A stretch of DNA of 64,000 bases, from positions 1-64,000 of the forward strand of contig CAJTSJ010000013.1 of the NCBI GenBank assembly GCA_910578785.1, in the 5' to 3' direction. The translations under genes were made by a program, and so were the position numbers. This DNA comes from an uncultured Muribaculum sp. Its GTDB lineage: Bacteria; Bacteroidota; Bacteroidia; Bacteroidales; Muribaculaceae. Positions within the stretch are counted from its first letter, which is position 1. Each line of letters begins with the position of its first letter. The notes beneath the pieces are model-generated. The model saw only the letters and a program-made list of their open reading frames with translations. It had not been told where the DNA came from and searched no databases. Shown here one piece after another: positions 61,299 through 64,000 of this stretch.

Positions 61299-62501
61299 TT
61301 ATCTTCCGAATATTTCCTTGAGTCCGTCCATGTCAAATGTCAGGGTAAATCTGAGCGTCTGGTCCAGAGGCGAAGTCTGAGAGGTGGCCATCATGTACGA
61401 TGCGTCGACGCGAAGCACATTCATGGCGAATCCGGCTCCAAGTCCGAAGTATTTGCGTCCGCCCTTGAACTCATTTTCATAATAATATCCCGCGCGCAGG
61501 AAGAACTGCTGGTTGTAGCTGTATTCCGCGCCGAGCGACCATGTTATCTCGCGAAGTTCCTCCTTCATGCCTCCGGGAGCGTCGGTAAACGACTTGAATA
61601 TTCCGGTGATAGGCGACATGTTTTTCCAGTCTTCCAGCGCGTTGATGTACTCTTCCTGTCCTTCTATGTCGTCGGGATAGTCGTTGAGACGCGGTTTGGT
61701 GGGCACAAGGAGTTTGTTGACGTCAAGCGAGAGGGCCAGATTGTGGTAGTCGGCCAGCGGGAAGGTGAACGTGGTTCCCAGGCGGAGGTTGGTCGGCAGG
61801 AATGCCGGTTCCTCTCCGTCGCCGTAGTTGACCTTGCTGCCTATGTTGGAGATGTTCCATCCGAACGACCACTGGCACTCATTGCGTCCGATGATAGGAT
61901 ATTTTGTCAAGAAACCGGAGATGTCGGCCGAGAAGGCCGATGCGCCGGTGTTGCCGTTGTCATATGACATGCTTCCGCCGTAGCCGAGGTCGGAGTAGAT
62001 GTAGCGGAGCACGATACCCATGGAGTAGCTTTCGGACAGTTTGCGCGAGTAGCCGACGTCAATCGACATTTCGTAAGGGTTAAGGTTCTGACCCTGATAG
62101 ATGTCGCTTCCTGTGTTGACTTCGCCGAGCGAGAAGTAGCGTATAGAGGCGCTTATGGCCTGATTGTCGTAAGTGCCGAGTTTCCAGTAGCCTGAAAGAT
62201 TGGCGAGAAAGATGTCGTTGACGAGCTTTCTCAACCATGGAGTATAGCTGAGCGACACCCCGGCATTGCTGTAGGCGAATGCATACTTCGAAGGATTCCA
62301 GAACTGGCTGTTGGCATCCGGGTCGGTGGCTGCGCCTATGTCGCCCATTGACGCGCCTCGTGCGTCAGGGGCTATGCTCAAGGAGTTTACGCCTGTCTGG
62401 ACAGGGTTGAAGTTGTCGCCTTTCGTGTCGGCCATTGCCACTGCCGGCACCATCGCCAACATGGCGGCAATTGATAATATTTGTCTTGTAAGTCGAGTCA
62501 T
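61299..62501 (-). CDS. porV: Type IX secretion outer-membrane protein PorV
   Basis: A 400-residue PorV/LptO-family beta-barrel with signal peptide (ends AVAMAD) and the characteristic start of the mature protein (FNPVQTGVNSLSIAPDARGASMGD, split here between residues 30-54). It continues with NSQFWNPSKYAF and ends in a strand with aromatic residues. PorV shuttles type IX cargo at the outer membrane and is widespread in Bacteroidetes. No other Por genes are in the window. IspF follows by 16 bases. Confidence 0.92.
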   Translation of the reverse strand: MTRLTRQILSIAAMLAMVPAVAMADTKGDNFNPVQTGVNSLSIAPDARGASMGDIGAATDPDANSQFWNPSKYAFAYSNAGVSLSYTPWLRKLVNDIFLANLSGYWKLGTYDNQAISASIRYFSLGEVNTGSDIYQGQNLNPYEMSIDVGYSRKLSESYSMGIVLRYIYSDLGYGGSMSYDNGNTGASAFSADISGFLTKYPIIGRNECQWSFGWNISNIGSKVNYGDGEEPAFLPTNLRLGTTFTFPLADYHNLALSLDVNKLLVPTKPRLNDYPDDIEGQEEYINALEDWKNMSPITGIFKSFTDAPGGMKEELREITWSLGAEYSYNQQFFLRAGYYYENEFKGGRKYFGLGAGFAMNVLRVDASYMMATSQTSPLDQTLRFTLTFDMDGLKEIFGR

Positions 62502-62574
62502 GCGATAATGTTGTGTAACATAATAAACTGCATTGCCCGCCTTTTTATTGTGTCCTTAGATGGTTAATTGCATC

Positions 62575-62952
62575 CTATGCCCTTTTCTTCACATGATTGG
62601 AGATTATCAGCAGAATGCACAGCATTGCCGCCAGCCAAAGCCCTGACTTCACACTATAGCCCATCATTCCGGCTATGGACGACGACAGGGCCAGTGCGTA
62701 AGGAAGCGCAAGCATATCGTCGACATCATGGCTGAAAGCTGTATTCACAGTGGCGGCTGTTTTCCCGGTCAGGCACATTGCGATGCGCACTATCATGGCC
62801 AATAGCGCGAGAGTACCGACTGCCGCCGACACGTAAAGAGTAGTCTTTTCGCCCAACATGCCCACCGTTGTGAAGGGAATCGACGCGCATGTCAACTTGA
62901 AAAATGACTTTGCATAACTGTCTTCAAAAATACTGTCAATCTTCATAATCAA
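62575..62952 (-). CDS. Hypothetical membrane protein
   Basis: A 125-residue protein with about four hydrophobic segments (near 22-38, 38-60, 82-98 and 102-120) and a Lys/Arg C-terminus. No family is recognised. It lies between porV and a CD225-like gene on the same strand; no shared function is evident. Confidence 0.6.
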   Translation of the reverse strand: MIMKIDSIFEDSYAKSFFKLTCASIPFTTVGMLGEKTTLYVSAAVGTLALLAMIVRIAMCLTGKTAATVNTAFSHDVDDMLALPYALALSSSIAGMMGYSVKSGLWLAAMLCILLIISNHVKKRA

Positions 62953-63013
62953 TCATTTATTGTTGTTATCTCCGTGGATTTACATTTTCCGGGGAAGCAT
63001 GAGGCCTAAACGG

Positions 63014-63283
63014 TCATTCTGCGTAATAAAAAATTAAAAGAAGAGCAGCCGAAATTATAAATATGGACAAAAAAATGAGCGCACTTATTTTTGCGCAACG
63101 GTATGCCTTCTCGATATATTCATGCCTTACGTCTTCATCGTTGCTATTGGAATATGCTCTTATCGAGTATATTAAAGGAAGTATTCCGAACGGCAATGAC
63201 ACGAGCGTCATAATTATCGACAGAGCAAATGCTGTTGTCAATTTTCTGCTATCCTTAATCATTTTTCTGCAATCCTTAATCAT
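63014..63283 (-). CDS. CD225/dispanin-like small membrane protein
   Basis: An 89-residue protein with two transmembrane helices. The first carries the CD225-type stretch LSIIMTLVSLPFGILPLIYS, followed by a short loop with charged residues and EYIEKAYRCAKISAL leading into the second helix, the dispanin layout. ATG 63283 was chosen because a TATCTTTG box at 63318-63325 lies just upstream; the open frame continues to 63400. Function in bacteria is unknown. Confidence 0.7.
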   Translation of the reverse strand: MIKDCRKMIKDSRKLTTAFALSIIMTLVSLPFGILPLIYSIRAYSNSNDEDVRHEYIEKAYRCAKISALIFLSIFIISAALLLIFYYAE

Positions 63284-63317
63284 ATGTAATAATTGAATCT
63301 GATTAAATTTGATGCAA

Positions 63318-63325
63318 CAAAGATA
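63318..63325 (-). promoter_or_regulatory. -7 box of the CD225-like gene
   Basis: Minus-strand TATCTTTG, 34 bases before ATG 63283. Nothing else was seen in 63284-63505. Confidence 0.45.
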
Positions 63326-63505
63326 GGATAAAGGATGAGAAATTGCATAAAAATTTGAGCAGATAATATTCCACACTTGGCTCCGTATGGTGTTGTCCAT
63401 TAGATGATTATGCGGTGGGGAATTTTTTTTAATTCCTCACCCTGAAAGCAGGGCGCAACACAATGGTTATCAGCATCATTTCGACTATTGTCGGAAATTA
63501 TGGTT

Positions 63506-64000
63506 TCAAGGTTTGAGTTTGTTGACGAATAGTTCGCGGTCGGGAGCATCGGACTTAAGAATCCGTTCGGAGAGTCGGTAGCGTTTATTATAGTAATATT
63601 TTAATTTGAGTTCAGTGAACATACAGACAGCACGAGGCGCAAATCCGGCATAAATAAGCATAATAAAAGTGAAGTCCTGCGGTTTTAGGAACGGACATTG
63701 CCATCGAAGCTGTTTCATTATATCCCCCATATACAGGTTGACTGCTGATTCGATTTCGTCCATACTTTTATTGCTTCTCATCCGCGTCAGGTCCCGCTCA
63801 ATGTCGTTGAGAATTGAGATTCGGGCCTTATCCGAATTGCCTTTTTCAAAATATTCGTTGCACAGTTTGTTAAGCGTCGACCATTTGTCACGGAACAGTT
63901 CTTCCATTTTTGCCGACAAAAACACCTCCCTTTCCGACAATTGCGTCTTTAGGTTGCCAATGTCTGAGTCCTTATTTTCGATGGTTTCAAGGAGATTGTC
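63506..64000 (-). CDS. C-terminal part of a probable Bacteroidales regulator (5' end outside window)
   Basis: The minus-strand frame is open to the window edge: before a TTG codon at 63940 it continues for 20 more codons (DNLLETIENKDSDIG...), a helical, probably coiled-coil stretch. The C-terminal ~60 residues (FLKPQDFTFIMLIYAGFAPR, then LSERILKSD) resemble the DNA-binding-like end of TPR-containing regulators in Bacteroidales. The true start is not visible. Regulator assignment is tentative. Confidence 0.6.
   Translation of the reverse strand, partial: DNLLETIENKDSDIGNLKTQLSEREVFLSAKMEELFRDKWSTLNKLCNEYFEKGNSDKARISILNDIERDLTRMRSNKSMDEIESAVNLYMGDIMKQLRWQCPFLKPQDFTFIMLIYAGFAPRAVCMFTELKLKYYYNKRYRLSERILKSDAPDRELFVNKLKP

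Noticed and set aside
1..64000. CRISPR array or insertion sequences
   Set aside because: No regularly spaced short repeats, cas genes, transposase genes or terminal inverted repeats were seen.

Overview
The window is chromosomal DNA of a gut-type member of the Bacteroidales. The evidence is SusC/SusD pairs, a hybrid two-component regulator fragment, GldH and PorV (gliding/type IX secretion family), a SecD-SecF fusion, DUF349 and RicT/PSP1 proteins, and many copies of the Bacteroidetes -7 promoter box TAnnTTTG, usually placed just upstream of a start codon. Muribaculaceae is my best guess for the family, but that is inference. Most of the window is housekeeping DNA of balanced base composition. 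The stretch 16.3-23.0 kb is visibly richer in A+T.

Layout. 0-4.5 kb: tRNA-Tyr (cut by the edge), ribH, a degenerate PfkB-family protein, a SIS-only KpsF-type isomerase, recA and an AraC regulator, all on the minus strand. 4.7-7.4 kb, plus strand: a YbhN-type membrane protein, a single-pass membrane protein and pfkA. 7.4-11.1 kb, plus strand: a compact four-gene operon (5-alpha-reductase-like membrane enzyme, Old Yellow Enzyme-type flavoprotein, two short-chain dehydrogenases) that looks like a steroid or bile-acid reduction pathway. 11.3-15.9 kb, minus: a susC-susD pair whose susC has a G8 tract in its signal-peptide codons. 16.3-23.0 kb, minus: a glycan cluster with the four enzymes that make UDP-2,3-diacetamido-2,3-dideoxy-glucuronic acid, plus a flippase and one glycosyltransferase. 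It lies between two direct copies (offset 7,083 bp) of a ~165-bp promoter/leader element, one upstream of susC and one upstream of the glycan operon.

23.4-28.4 kb, minus: a TolC-HlyD-permease-permease export operon without an ATPase gene. 28.5-33.8 kb: cytidylate-kinase-like protein, a small conserved protein, a lipoprotein cyclophilin, an M16 peptidase and a DUF349 protein. 33.9-35.3 kb: an initiating sugar-phosphate transferase. 35.3-45.0 kb, minus: CCA-adding enzyme, M24 peptidase, gldH, ricT, rny, zapA and a ZapB-like coiled coil (a structured, T-tailed RNA region lies between zapA and rny), cardiolipin synthase, and rpsF-rpsR-rplI. 45.2-49.2 kb: a 57-residue His-rich peptide, a GH2 glycosidase, and a chimeric ORF joining a SusC N-terminus in frame to the receiver and AraC domains of a hybrid two-component system.

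49.2-54.3 kb, minus: cbiM-cbiQ-cbiO metal uptake behind rpiB, and an MsbA-like exporter. 54.3-56.6 kb, plus: a NapH-like polyferredoxin, thyA and folA, overlapping one another. 56.7-64 kb, minus: secDF, a PCMD-domain protein, ispF and porV, two small membrane proteins (one CD225/dispanin-like), and the 3' part of a probable regulator cut by the window edge.

Strongest candidates for something undescribed: the steroid-type operon (known in kind from other Bacteroidales, here complete and tightly coupled), the SusC-HTCS chimera at 48.3 kb, and the paired leader elements around the diacetamido-glucuronate cluster. Several starts were moved downstream because the longest frame begins inside a promoter box or a terminator hairpin.
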